From positions 550,496 through 614,495 of the forward strand of contig SMNH02000003.1 of assembly GCA_006383075.2 (NCBI GenBank): 64,000 bases of DNA, given 5' to 3'. The position numbers and the translations under genes were made by a program. A model generated the notes under the pieces. The model was not told the origin of the DNA. It searched no databases and saw only the letters and a program-made list of their open reading frames with translations. This DNA comes from Kordia sp. TARA_039_SRF. Lineage in GTDB: Bacteria; Bacteroidota; Bacteroidia; Flavobacteriales; Flavobacteriaceae. Positions 40,812-50,817 of the stretch are shown one piece after another; position 1 is the stretch's first letter; the number at the start of each line of letters is the position of its first letter.

Positions 40812-41726
40812 TCACAAAACCCTAGTGATTTTATCCAAAATTGCTTCAATATTTAGTAAAGGAATGCTAAAAACGCCCGAAACAATGATGAATTTTAAAA
40901 TGTTGTGAAGTAGTAAATATTGCGATTTTGTTTTAGAGCGATATAAAATTAATACGGAAATTAGCAAAAGCGCCATGCTTCCATAAAAATAATAACGCAT
41001 ATAACCTGTATCGTAATGTGAGAGAAGAAAAATAGTAACCGATATGGCAATGATTGTCGCCAATGTAATGAGTGCTTTGGATTTTTGTTCACCATACATG
41101 ACTGGAATGGTTTGGTAATTTTGCGCCAAATCTCCTTTGATATTTTCCAAATCTTTGATGAATTCACGAATGAGAATTAAAAGAAATAAAAATGTAGCAT
41201 GTACAAAAATGACGCTGTTTAAGTTGCCATAATAAATAAACACCGCAAAAAAAGGCGTAATGGCTAACATCGCAGAGGTCAAATTTCCCAAAAAAGGAAT
41301 CTTCTTCATTTTGTGTGAGTAGAACCAAATTCCGAAAATGTAAGCGGAGAAGAAAAGAAATGCGTTAAACGATACCAAACTCGCAATCCCGACAGAAATA
41401 AAATTTAAGATAAAATAGGTTGTCAATTTTGTGCGTTGACTTACCAAACGATCTAACATCGATTTTTTTGGTCGGTTGATTAAGTCTTTTTCCGCATCGT
41501 AGAAGTTGTTGATGATATATCCTGCCGCAATAGCAACTGCAGAAGCTAAGATTAACGCATGCAAATGTCCGTCTAGCAAAATTTCCATAAACCCTTCATT
41601 TGGCGCCAAAATAAATTTTGCTGCCAAATATTGTGCAATGACGATAATGAGAATATTATAGCCTCTTACGACAGAAAATAAGCTGAAGAGTTTATAATAA
41701 AATAGCTTTCGTTTTCTGGATAACAT
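40812..41726 (-). CDS. UbiA family prenyltransferase (geranylgeranylglycerol-phosphate geranylgeranyltransferase-like)
   Basis: NNFYDAEKDLINRPKKS Asp-rich motif; multi-TM; adjacent to mevalonate genes. Confidence 0.85.
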   Translation of the reverse strand: MLSRKRKLFYYKLFSLFSVVRGYNILIIVIAQYLAAKFILAPNEGFMEILLDGHLHALILASAVAIAAGYIINNFYDAEKDLINRPKKSMLDRLVSQRTKLTTYFILNFISVGIASLVSFNAFLFFSAYIFGIWFYSHKMKKIPFLGNLTSAMLAITPFFAVFIYYGNLNSVIFVHATFLFLLILIREFIKDLENIKGDLAQNYQTIPVMYGEQKSKALITLATIIAISVTIFLLSHYDTGYMRYYFYGSMALLLISVLILYRSKTKSQYLLLHNILKFIIVSGVFSIPLLNIEAILDKITRVL

Positions 41727-41740
41727 GCGTGACCAAACTT

Positions 41741-42670
41741 TTAGAAGTTATATACTACTTCAAGCTTGTAGTCTTTCAGAGTTTCTTTTGTTTTTTCAAT
41801 ATTTTGAGTAAATCCAAGAATGTATCCGCCACCACCAGATCCACAAAGTTTTAAGTAGTAATCGTTGGTTTCAATTCCTTGCTTCCACAGTGAGTGAAAT
41901 TGCTTCGGAATCATAGGTTTGAAGTTGTTAAACACAACTTTTGAAAGTGATTTTAAGTTTCCAAACAAGGATTTTATGTCTCCTTTTAAGAAATCTTCTA
42001 CGCAAGAATCGGTGTGTTTTATAAATTGGTCTTTAAGCATTTTACGGAAACCTTCTTGCTTCATGTTTTCCATAAAAATATTCACCATCGGTGCCGTTTC
42101 ACCCATAATTCCACTATCTAATAAAAATACTGCACCAGTTCCAACTTCGTTTTGAGAAGGAATTCCTGTAGGTTCAATATTATCTTTAGAGTTGATTAAA
42201 ATTGGAATGCTCAAATAGCTATTCAACGGATCGAGACCAGAACTTTTTCCGTGAAAGAATGATTCCATCACGCCGAAAATATCTTTAAGTTTTAAGAGTT
42301 TATCTCTGGTTAAATTTTCTAAAACCGTGATTTTGTTGTGTGCGTATTTATCATAAATAGAAGCCACTAACGCACCTGAACTTCCGACACCATAGCCTTG
42401 CGGAATAGATGAATCAAAATACATTCCTTTGTCCAAATCACTTTTTAAAGCTTCAATATCAAACGTAACTAAATTCGCATCTAATGCTTCCAGATAGTCT
42501 GCAAAACCTTTGAGACTGTTGTTGGATTTTATAGCTTCTTCAGATGGATTTTCGTCAATTTTTAACGCGCCTTTGTAAAAATTATACGGAATCGATAATC
42601 CTTTTGAATCTTTAATGATTCCGTATTCTCCGAAGAGTAATATTTTTGAATAAAACAGCGGACCTTTCAT
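41741..42670 (-). CDS. Mevalonate kinase-like GHMP kinase
   Basis: KILLFGEYGIIK, PQGYGVGSSGALVASIYDK, KLCGSGGGGYILGF. Confidence 0.85.
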   Translation of the reverse strand: MKGPLFYSKILLFGEYGIIKDSKGLSIPYNFYKGALKIDENPSEEAIKSNNSLKGFADYLEALDANLVTFDIEALKSDLDKGMYFDSSIPQGYGVGSSGALVASIYDKYAHNKITVLENLTRDKLLKLKDIFGVMESFFHGKSSGLDPLNSYLSIPILINSKDNIEPTGIPSQNEVGTGAVFLLDSGIMGETAPMVNIFMENMKQEGFRKMLKDQFIKHTDSCVEDFLKGDIKSLFGNLKSLSKVVFNNFKPMIPKQFHSLWKQGIETNDYYLKLCGSGGGGYILGFTQNIEKTKETLKDYKLEVVYNF

Positions 42671-42706
42671 AATTGCTTTTTAAATGGGGCTTTTGATAGT
42701 GTAAAA

Positions 42707-43789
42707 TTACAACTTTTTTGCTCCAAAACCTATTCTGTCGCAAATGTGATGCTCATTTTGACAAAATTTTAGTAATTCTTTTTGAATAAATGGATACACG
42801 GTATCTTTTTCATTTTCAGGATACAACACATGTACATTTGCACCAGCATCTAAGGTGAAACAAACATGCGTTCCCGAAGTTTCTCTAAATTTCCAAATTC
42901 GATGTATGATTTCTAGCGTGTTTGGTTTCATCAAAATGAAATACGGCATGGAAGTCATCATCATAGCATGCAAAGTGAGTGCTTCACTTTCTACAATGGC
43001 GATGAATTCTTCTAAATTTCCTTCGTCTAAGACCGATTGTATGTTGGTTAAATTTTCATGAGCCTGCAAAAAACGTTGTTGTGCAAACGGATGATTGTGC
43101 ATTAAATCGTGTCCAACAGTACTGCTGACTTGCTTTTCGCCTTTGTCTACCAACAAAATGGTATCATGATAATTTTTAAACACTTCGTGAACGCCGTACG
43201 GATATTTGATTCCGAACAAATCCGAGCTTCCAATAGTGTCTTTGTGATGTCCCCAAACTATCAAATCGCCTTCAATACTTCTGCTAGCACTTCCAGAGCC
43301 TAAACGCGCTAAAAAGGAAGCTTTACAGTTAAATTTTTCATCTGAAAGTGACGGATTGAGTTCTTTTTCCAAACTCATCAAACACAACGCCAACGCGCTC
43401 ATTCCCGAAGCTGAAGAAGCAATTCCGCTACTGTGCGGAAAGGAATTGGACGTTTCTATCGTAAAATGATAGTCTTTTAAAAATGGCAGGTATTTCTCAA
43501 CACGCTCAAAAAAGGTGATGATTTTTGGTTTAAAATCGTCTTTCTGTTTTCTTTCAAAAAATAAATCAAAAGAAAAATCTTCGCCTTTCTGTTCAAGCTT
43601 TTCGTAAGACAACGTTGTCGTGGTAGCGCAGGCTTCCAATGTAAAGCTGATAGAAGGGTTTTGCGGAATTTGATCTTCTTTTTTTCCCCAATATTTAATC
43701 AGTGCAATATTACTCGGCGATTTCCAAGTAACGCTTCCTGATGCAACATTTTCAGTATATTTTTCGGGTAGAAAGTCAGCTATTTTCAT
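42707..43789 (-). CDS. mvaD: Diphosphomevalonate decarboxylase
   Basis: SNIALIKYWGKK, SSGIASSASGMSALAL, ARLGSGSASRSIEG; ATG at 43789. Confidence 0.95.
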   Translation of the reverse strand: MKIADFLPEKYTENVASGSVTWKSPSNIALIKYWGKKEDQIPQNPSISFTLEACATTTTLSYEKLEQKGEDFSFDLFFERKQKDDFKPKIITFFERVEKYLPFLKDYHFTIETSNSFPHSSGIASSASGMSALALCLMSLEKELNPSLSDEKFNCKASFLARLGSGSASRSIEGDLIVWGHHKDTIGSSDLFGIKYPYGVHEVFKNYHDTILLVDKGEKQVSSTVGHDLMHNHPFAQQRFLQAHENLTNIQSVLDEGNLEEFIAIVESEALTLHAMMMTSMPYFILMKPNTLEIIHRIWKFRETSGTHVCFTLDAGANVHVLYPENEKDTVYPFIQKELLKFCQNEHHICDRIGFGAKKL

Positions 43790-43808
43790 AGACAATTGTA
43801 AATTTTTG

Positions 43809-43816
43809 CAAAGATA
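43809..43816 (-). promoter_or_regulatory. -7 box TATCTTTG for mvaD
   Basis: CAAAGATA on +, 20 bp upstream of mvaD ATG. Confidence 0.5.
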
Positions 43817-43822
43817 CGTTTT

Positions 43823-44109
43823 TTTTAATGTGTCAATTTGAAAATGTACCAATGAAGCAATGGCTTCTTTTTTTTAGAAACTACAATTAGTTTATCAAAG
43901 TATATCTCGATACAATTTTTCTCTGAAAAATCACTCGATATGACATTTTGGTTAGACATCTTAGATTTTTAGACTGACTTAGATTTTCTTCTAATAAGTC
44001 TAAAAGCCAAAGCGGTCTAAAATTAGGTGTTAGGTTTTGGGAATTAGGCATTAGTCAAGTTCAAAAAACTTAATTTTTAAATTGAGCGAAGCGAATCTAC
44101 TATCTCAAT
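43823..44109. repeat. Intergenic mosaic of degenerate repeat modules (copy 2)
   Basis: Modules at 43823-43855, 43905-43947, 44008-44019, 44023-44040, 44095-44109 match those at 6159-6556 and 20818-20835. Confidence 0.8.
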
Positions 44110-44111
44110 AC

Positions 44112-45323
44112 TCACATCTCAATACTATTAGCAATCACAAAACTTCCCGTCCATGCATTTTGAAAGTTAAATCCGCCCGTAATGGCGTCAATATTTAGAA
44201 TTTCGCCTGCAAAATAGAGGTTTTTATGTTTTTTACTTTCGAAAGTTTTAAAATTGACTTCTTTCAAATCGATTCCGCCAGCCGTTACAAATTCTTCTTT
44301 GAAGGTACTTTTGCCTTTTACTTGAAAAATAGCTGTTGTAAGTTGATTGGCTAATGCTTCTGTTTGTTGTTTGTTTACATCTGCCCAACGTGTAGTTTCA
44401 TCAATATTTGCAGCTTGTACAATGCGTTGCCACAAACGTTTTGGCAATTCGAACGGATTGTTTTTTTGAACTGTTTTTTTAGCCAATTGTAATTTATAAT
44501 CTTTCAAAAGTTCTATGCATTCTTGTCGTGAAACGTGGTCTAACCAATTGACTTCTATTTGAAAATCGTAATTTTTATCCGCTAAAATTCGTGCGCCCCA
44601 CGCGGAAAGTTTTAAAATACCTGGTCCGCTCATTCCCCAATGTGTGATGAGCAACGGACCGTTGGATTCCAATTTTGTATCAACCACTTTTACAGAGGCT
44701 GGTGTGGCAATTCCGAGTAAATCTTTGATACGTGCATCTTTGATATTGAACGTAAACAACGATGGAACCGCAGGAACAATGGTATGTCCGAGCGTTTCTA
44801 GTAGTTTCCACATTTTAGGATTACTGCCTGTCGCAAGTACTATTTTATTCGTTTTCAACATTCCTTGACTCGTCTCTACATGCCAAATATCATTTTCTTT
44901 CGAAATATGTTTGACTGCATGATTTTTTCTGAAATCGACTTGATATTTTTTTGCTTCACGCAGAAAACAATCAATAATCGTTTGCGAAGAATCGGAAACT
45001 GGAAAAATTCTGCCATCGTCTTCAATTTTCAATGGTACGTCGCGTTCTTCAAACCAGCCCATTGTATCGCCACAACAAAACTGATGAAAAGGACCGAGCA
45101 GTTCTTTTTCGCCACGCGGATAATGCTGAACCAATTCTTTCGGGTCAAAACAAGCATGCGTTACATTGCAACGTCCGCCGCCAGAAATTCTGACTTTCGT
45201 CAAAAATTCTTTTCCGCGCTCCACAACCACCACAGAGGCTGAAGGATGCTTTTCCGCAATGTTTATCGCTGTGAAAAATCCAGCTGCGCCGCCGCCAATT
45301 ATGAGAACGTCTATGGGTTGCAT
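44112..45323 (-). CDS. HI0933/BaiN-type NAD(P)/FAD-dependent oxidoreductase
   Basis: DVLIIGGGAAGFFTAINIAEKHP, RISGGGRCNVTHA, AGEILNIDAITGGFNFQNAWTGSF. Confidence 0.92.
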   Translation of the reverse strand: MQPIDVLIIGGGAAGFFTAINIAEKHPSASVVVVERGKEFLTKVRISGGGRCNVTHACFDPKELVQHYPRGEKELLGPFHQFCCGDTMGWFEERDVPLKIEDDGRIFPVSDSSQTIIDCFLREAKKYQVDFRKNHAVKHISKENDIWHVETSQGMLKTNKIVLATGSNPKMWKLLETLGHTIVPAVPSLFTFNIKDARIKDLLGIATPASVKVVDTKLESNGPLLITHWGMSGPGILKLSAWGARILADKNYDFQIEVNWLDHVSRQECIELLKDYKLQLAKKTVQKNNPFELPKRLWQRIVQAANIDETTRWADVNKQQTEALANQLTTAIFQVKGKSTFKEEFVTAGGIDLKEVNFKTFESKKHKNLYFAGEILNIDAITGGFNFQNAWTGSFVIANSIEM

Positions 45324-45429
45324 TGTTTTTTATTGAAAGATTAAATGATTGAACAATTGAAAAATACTATAATTCAAAACTTTGGCAAACTTATTAACTT
45401 TTGTGATGACTGACAACCATTGCTGGTCT

Positions 45430-45479
45430 CAGTTTTCAGTCGCCAGTTTTCAGTTAACAGAAGAAGTTACTGAAAACTG
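45430..45479. repeat. Direct/inverted CAGTTTTCAGT repeat cluster
   Basis: CAGTTTTCAGT at 45430-45440, CAGTTTTCAGTTAAC at 45444-45458, inverted GTTACTGAAAACTG at 45466-45479. Confidence 0.8.
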
Positions 45480-45570
45480 AAAACCGAAGAATTTCCTAAA
45501 CTTATCATAATTGAACTTTGAAATTTTCACTTCCCTCAAGAAAGCCGTATTTTTGAGAAAAAGCCCTTTT

Positions 45571-46428
45571 ATGAAGAATTTTCCCTTAAAATATATCTTT
45601 TTGTTAGTATTATGCACCAATTGCAACGTAAATTACGGACAGTTGAAATATGCTGGAAAGATTTCTGACGACTTGGAAGAAGTCTCTGGTATGGAATCGA
45701 TTCCTAATTTTAAAGGTTTTTGGATGATTAATGATGGTGGAAATGATGCCGAAGTGTATGAAGTAAATACCGAAGGAAAGATTTTCAGAACTTTGTATAT
45801 TGACGGGAAAAACCGCGATTGGGAAGATTTGACAAAGGATGCTAAAGGCAATTTATATATCGGCGATTTTGGTAACAATTCCAACGACCGAAAGAACTTG
45901 AAAGTATATAAATTGGACGCCAAAGACATGGCAGAAAAGAAAAGTATTGATCCTGAAAAGATTAAGTTTTCATTTCCAAATCAGAAGAAATTTCCACCGA
46001 AAAAGAAAGAACGCCATTTTGATGTAGAATCGTTTTTTTATCATAACGGACATTTGTATTTGTTTACCAAAAGCCGCACAAAAAAAGATTTTGGACGCAC
46101 TGATTTGTATAAAATTCCTGCCAAAGAAGGCGAATACGAGGCTGAATTTTTAGGCACATTCCACACATGCAGCGACGAACATTGCTGGGTTACCTCAGCA
46201 GCGATTAGTCCTGATGGAAAGAAAGTGGTTTTGTTGTCGCACAATGCGGTTTGGCAATTTACTGATTTTAAAGGTGATGATTTCCTTAACGGAACCGTAA
46301 AGAAATACGATTTGGGACATACTTCACAGAAAGAAAGTATCTGTTTTACAGACAATTCGACGGTATATATTTCGGACGAAGAATCGGGCAATAGTGGACG
46401 AAATTTGTATCAGTTTACGCTTGATTGA
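45571..46428 (+). CDS. Hypothetical secreted beta-propeller-like protein
   Basis: Signal sequence from ATG 45571; repeated blade-like GFWMINDGGNDAEVYEVN, KGNLYIGDFGNN, NSTVYISDEESGN. Confidence 0.7.
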   Translation: MKNFPLKYIFLLVLCTNCNVNYGQLKYAGKISDDLEEVSGMESIPNFKGFWMINDGGNDAEVYEVNTEGKIFRTLYIDGKNRDWEDLTKDAKGNLYIGDFGNNSNDRKNLKVYKLDAKDMAEKKSIDPEKIKFSFPNQKKFPPKKKERHFDVESFFYHNGHLYLFTKSRTKKDFGRTDLYKIPAKEGEYEAEFLGTFHTCSDEHCWVTSAAISPDGKKVVLLSHNAVWQFTDFKGDDFLNGTVKKYDLGHTSQKESICFTDNSTVYISDEESGNSGRNLYQFTLD

Positions 46429-46462
46429 AAATTTTTCAGCCTATTCAAATAAAAAATTACCA

Positions 46463-46470
46463 TAACTTTG
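46463..46470 (+). promoter_or_regulatory. -7 box TAACTTTG
   Basis: TAnnTTTG match 30 bp upstream of CDS 46501. Confidence 0.45.
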
Positions 46471-46500
46471 CACTTTGAATAAATTTCGAATACCATTTGC

Positions 46501-47235
46501 ATGAGCAATCCACAATTGACACGAATTAATAAGTTTTTGAGCGAAGCAGGTTATTGTTCGCGTAGAGCGGCAGATAAATTGATTGAGCAACGACGTGTAA
46601 CTATCAACGGGAAAGTGCCAGAAATGGGCACTAAAATTGCACCTGGCGATGAAGTTCGTGTGGATGGTGAATTGATTTCAAATTCAGAAGAGAAACCTGT
46701 GTATTTGGCGTTTAATAAACCTATCGGCATTGTGTGTACGACAGATACACGCGTGGAAAAGGATAATATTATTGATTATATCAATTATCCGACGCGAATT
46801 TTCCCAATTGGACGTTTGGATAAACCCAGCGAAGGCTTGATTTTCCTGACAAGTGATGGCGATATTGTGAACAAAATTTTACGCGCTCGCAACAATCATG
46901 AGAAGGAATATGAGGTAACGGTGAATCGTCCGATTACAAATGATTTTATCCAAAAAATGAGCAACGGTATTCCGATTTTAGGAACCGTGACGCGCAAGTG
47001 CAAGGTGGAACAATTGACAAAATACACCTTCAAAATTATTTTGACACAAGGATTGAATCGACAAATTCGTAGAATGTGCGAGTATTTGGATTATAACGTT
47101 GTAAAACTGAAACGCACACGCATCATGAATGTTTCGTTAGATGTTCCCGTGGGGAAATGGCGTCATTTGACAGAAAAAGAACTGCAAGGAATTCACAATT
47201 TAACAAGCGCTTCTTCCAAAACACATCGGAGCTAA
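46501..47235 (+). CDS. rluF: RluF-type 23S rRNA pseudouridine synthase
   Basis: S4 domain TRINKFLSEAGYCSRRAADKLIEQ; FPIGRLDKPSEGLIFLTSDGD; GLNRQIRRMCEYLDYNV. Confidence 0.9.
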   Translation: MSNPQLTRINKFLSEAGYCSRRAADKLIEQRRVTINGKVPEMGTKIAPGDEVRVDGELISNSEEKPVYLAFNKPIGIVCTTDTRVEKDNIIDYINYPTRIFPIGRLDKPSEGLIFLTSDGDIVNKILRARNNHEKEYEVTVNRPITNDFIQKMSNGIPILGTVTRKCKVEQLTKYTFKIILTQGLNRQIRRMCEYLDYNVVKLKRTRIMNVSLDVPVGKWRHLTEKELQGIHNLTSASSKTHRS

Positions 47236-47954
47236 AACCCTAATACTTCTTTAAATTTATATGATTGTCGGCGCGAAACTTCTATTTCTTGCTTCGAATT
47301 TTTCATCGTTATTTTCAACTTTCCATTAAACCACGGCACGACTTTATCCACATGATTGAGATTGATGATTTGCTGTCGGTTAGCTCTAAAAAAAGTTTCT
47401 TCGGGTAATTTTGCCTCTATTTGGTTGAGCGATTTGTAAATTAATGGTTTGTGTTCGTCAAAATATACACGTGTGTAATTTCCAACGATTTCGAAAATCG
47501 CAATTTCTGAAATTCGGATGAGCCAACAGTTTTCACCTTCTTTGATGAATATTTGACGATGCAGCTCAAACGGTGTATTTTCAGAAGCTTCTTTTTCAAT
47601 CGCTGTGATGACTTTTTCTATGGTTTTGGAAAATCGTTCTTGACTTATGGGTTTTAGCAAGTAATCGAACGCATTGTATTCAAAGGATTTTATCGCGTAT
47701 TCGTCGTAAGCAGTCGTGAAAATGGTCATCGGAACATTTTCTAGCATTTCCAGCAATTCAAAACCATTTTTTTCAGGCATGTTGATGTCCAAAAATAAGA
47801 TTCGCGGTTGTTTTTGATTGATGAGTTCGTACGCCTTATCTACATTTTCAGCTTCAGCTACTAACTCAATCTGCGGATGCTTTTTAAGAAGTTCCTTGAG
47901 TTCATTTCGCGCTAAGCGAGAGTCTTCGACGATTATAGCTGTGATGTTTTCCAT
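47232..47954 (-). CDS. LytTR family response regulator
   Basis: AIIVEDSRLARNELKELL, LFLDINMPEKNGFELL, LytTR region FEIVGNYTRVYF...FRANRQQIINLNHV. Confidence 0.92.
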   Translation of the reverse strand: MENITAIIVEDSRLARNELKELLKKHPQIELVAEAENVDKAYELINQKQPRILFLDINMPEKNGFELLEMLENVPMTIFTTAYDEYAIKSFEYNAFDYLLKPISQERFSKTIEKVITAIEKEASENTPFELHRQIFIKEGENCWLIRISEIAIFEIVGNYTRVYFDEHKPLIYKSLNQIEAKLPEETFFRANRQQIINLNHVDKVVPWFNGKLKITMKNSKQEIEVSRRQSYKFKEVLGF

Positions 47955-48010
47955 AAAAATTCTTTCTATTCAAAATTCATTCAAATATCAATTTCTTTAG
48001 TATTCAGCCT

Positions 48011-48085
48011 TGTGAGTTTCTCACAAAAATATTGTGTTACTTTCGTTTTCTTTGTTTGCCCAAAGAAAAGAAACAAAAGAAAGGG
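48011..48085. repeat. Intergenic inverted-repeat element between LytTR RR and its HK
   Basis: TGTGAG-TTT-CTCACA (48011-48025) and TTTTCTTTG-TTTGCC-CAAAGAAAA (48046-48069). Confidence 0.75.
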
Positions 48086-48284
48086 CACTTTTCTAGAGGT
48101 GTTTTTAATTTTTCTTTTAAGGAAAAACTAAAACCGCAATAATTTTTTGATATTTCAATTCATCATGCTCTATTTTTTTGTTAAAAGAAAAAAGGCAATC
48201 CTTATTGAAAGTTCGAATACATTTTAACAAAAAATTACTGCTACACTGCAGAAAAGAAAAACTTACGCAAACTTAACTAGTATA

Positions 48285-49346
48285 TTAACTAACAGGTATT
48301 TTGATAACTGCTTGTACTTCGTTTGCTGCTTCCTTGAGTGTAAAAGTAGCATTTTCTCCGTATAATAATTCCAAACGCTTTGAAATATTGTCAACACCTA
48401 TTTTGGTGGAATCGGTGGTTGATTTTAAACTTCCTGTGTTGTTGACTTGCAATATAATTTCTTGATTATTTGTAGAAACCATCAACTTAATTTTTCCACC
48501 TTTTTTCTGTTCAGAAATGCCGTGTTTGATAGCATTTTCAACCAACATTTGTAAAATCATTGGTGGAATTTTGACTTGCAATAACGATTCGTCTACTTCT
48601 TTTTCATAGGACAAACGATCTTCCAATTGTATTTTGGAAAGCGCAATGTAGTTTTCAACCGTTTCTAATTCTTGCGCAATTTGGATAGCGTCTACTTTGT
48701 TCATGTTGAGCGAATATCGCAGCATTTCCGACAATCGTGTTAGCATTTCTCTCGATTTATCCACATCTTCTAGCATCAATCCACGAATATTATTAAGACT
48801 GTTGAACATAAAGTGCGGATTGAGTTGTCCTTTTAGTGTATTGAGTTGTGATTCTTTAAGAGAAGTTTCTAATCGTAAGCGATCCATCTTATTGCGTTGC
48901 ATACGTGCAATAGATTTTATCGCCACATAAGAAACAATCCAGAAAAAGACATAAACACCGATATTTATTGAGGTCACCACAATCATATTGCCGTAGATTG
49001 GAAGCCTTTTTTCATGAATCGCCACAAATAACAGCGCACTAAAGCTAATGAGAATTACAACGAACAAAAACACAATAAGAATGTACAACCCAAAAACTTT
49101 TAAGTAATTTTTTCGATTTTGATTTTCGATAAAATTGATACGTTTTAGGTATAAACGCAACCACGTAGTTAAACTAATACCGAGAATTACAAATACAATT
49201 CCTTCAAGGATAAAATAAGCTGGCTGAATTTCTGTTTTGGAGCCCATAAAAATTTGTATCGCAACATTAATACTAATGAGCAATCCCCAACTTACAAATT
49301 GCAGTAGCCAGAAAAGGTATGTATTTGTTTTATTTAAAACTTTCAT
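48285..49346 (-). CDS. LytS-type sensor histidine kinase
   Basis: Four TM segments, LKGQLNPHFMFNSLNNIRGLM, ILQMLVENAIKHGI. Confidence 0.92.
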   Translation of the reverse strand: MKVLNKTNTYLFWLLQFVSWGLLISINVAIQIFMGSKTEIQPAYFILEGIVFVILGISLTTWLRLYLKRINFIENQNRKNYLKVFGLYILIVFLFVVILISFSALLFVAIHEKRLPIYGNMIVVTSINIGVYVFFWIVSYVAIKSIARMQRNKMDRLRLETSLKESQLNTLKGQLNPHFMFNSLNNIRGLMLEDVDKSREMLTRLSEMLRYSLNMNKVDAIQIAQELETVENYIALSKIQLEDRLSYEKEVDESLLQVKIPPMILQMLVENAIKHGISEQKKGGKIKLMVSTNNQEIILQVNNTGSLKSTTDSTKIGVDNISKRLELLYGENATFTLKEAANEVQAVIKIPVS

Positions 49347-49425
49347 GTGTTCAAATGATGTCTAAAGTAAGAAAAATGCACTTCTTTGATGGTAAAAAAA
49401 GTGCATTGTAAATTTGATTGATGAT

Positions 49426-50817
49426 TTAGAATCGTGCGTTTATCCAGTCAGAAACAAAGTTTAACGCAACAGGCGCAAATGTTTCTTCAATGTTTGCATA
49501 TTCACTAAATGCGCCTGTTTCTGAGGTTTGAAATAGGTGGTTTAGGTTCTTAAATTCTTTGATGGTTACGTCTTTATTGTGTTGCAAGCCTTTTTTGATA
49601 CCTTCTAAGTTCATTTTAGGCAATACTTGAAAATCTTTTTCTCCATTCACAGCCAATACCGGACAGTTTACTTTTTGTAATGACACTTTCGGATCGTAGC
49701 TCATAAAAGTACGCATCCATGGTGATGTAAAGGCTTCTACTTGCTGATTGATAACATCATCTGTGAGTTCTGCTTTTCCTTTTTCGGAAGTAATTTTTGT
49801 TTTTAAATCATGCAAGATGGCTTTCATTTCTTTTTTGGAAGTTTCTCCTTTGTAGTTGGCACTGATTGTATATAATTTGGCAGATGCTTCTTGCGATGCT
49901 GCTATGTCTTGTGCAGGATAGCCTTCCAATTCGGCAGCACGCTTTCCTTGCGTAAGCAATACTGTTTTTCCATCAACACCTGGTCCCGCTAGTAAAACAC
50001 AATATGCTACGTTGTTGTTTCTAGCTGCTACAATTGGTGCGATGAGTCCGCCTTCGCTATGACCAATCAATCCAATTTTATTTATATCTACAACATCGCT
50101 TCGTGTTTGTAAATACGCCATCGCAGCTTCTACATCGGTAGCAAAATCAAACGAAGTTGCTGATGAAAAGTCACCTTCTGACTTTGCAGTTCCTCTATCA
50201 TCATAACGCAAAACTGCAATTCCCTGACGCGTTAGATGATCTGCTAATACTAAAAATGGTTTGTGCCCTAATAATTCTTCATTCCTATCTTGCGGTCCAG
50301 AACCTGAAATTAATATTGCTACGGGCGGATTTTTAACGTCTTTTGGTAACGTTAACGTTCCTGCCAATTTGATATTTTCTGCTTTCGCATTTTCAAAAGT
50401 CACTTCTTCGGCAATGTATGGATATGGCTTTTTAGGTTCTTGTGGGCGAAGTTTTTCCTTTTTTTCGCCTTTGGTCATGTTTAAAGGAAAGGTTTGCCCT
50501 GATTGTTTGAACGTTCCTTGAAGCTTACCATTAGCAAATATAGCCGTGTATTCCATTCCTATTTGTGCATACGTAATGGTTAGTGTGCTTCCGTCTAATA
50601 CTGTTTTGTCGGTAGGCAAATCGTACGCACCTTGCTTTGGACTGTCTAAAGTAGTTGTGTATCCGTCATCACTTTGCGAAATGTTGAATACTATAGGAAG
50701 TTCCATTCCTTGCACACTCAAATTTCCTTTCCAAGTTCCAGAGATATCTTGTGCCGATGCGAACATCGCTCCTAAGAGAAAAGCTAGCTTAAAAATGAGT
50801 TTGATAAATGATTGCAT
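49426..50817 (-). CDS. Secreted alpha/beta hydrolase
   Basis: Signal peptide; GLIGHSEGGLIAP; ISGSGPQDRNEELLGHKPF; VNGEKDFQV. Confidence 0.88.
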   Translation of the reverse strand: MQSFIKLIFKLAFLLGAMFASAQDISGTWKGNLSVQGMELPIVFNISQSDDGYTTTLDSPKQGAYDLPTDKTVLDGSTLTITYAQIGMEYTAIFANGKLQGTFKQSGQTFPLNMTKGEKKEKLRPQEPKKPYPYIAEEVTFENAKAENIKLAGTLTLPKDVKNPPVAILISGSGPQDRNEELLGHKPFLVLADHLTRQGIAVLRYDDRGTAKSEGDFSSATSFDFATDVEAAMAYLQTRSDVVDINKIGLIGHSEGGLIAPIVAARNNNVAYCVLLAGPGVDGKTVLLTQGKRAAELEGYPAQDIAASQEASAKLYTISANYKGETSKKEMKAILHDLKTKITSEKGKAELTDDVINQQVEAFTSPWMRTFMSYDPKVSLQKVNCPVLAVNGEKDFQVLPKMNLEGIKKGLQHNKDVTIKEFKNLNHLFQTSETGAFSEYANIEETFAPVALNFVSDWINARF

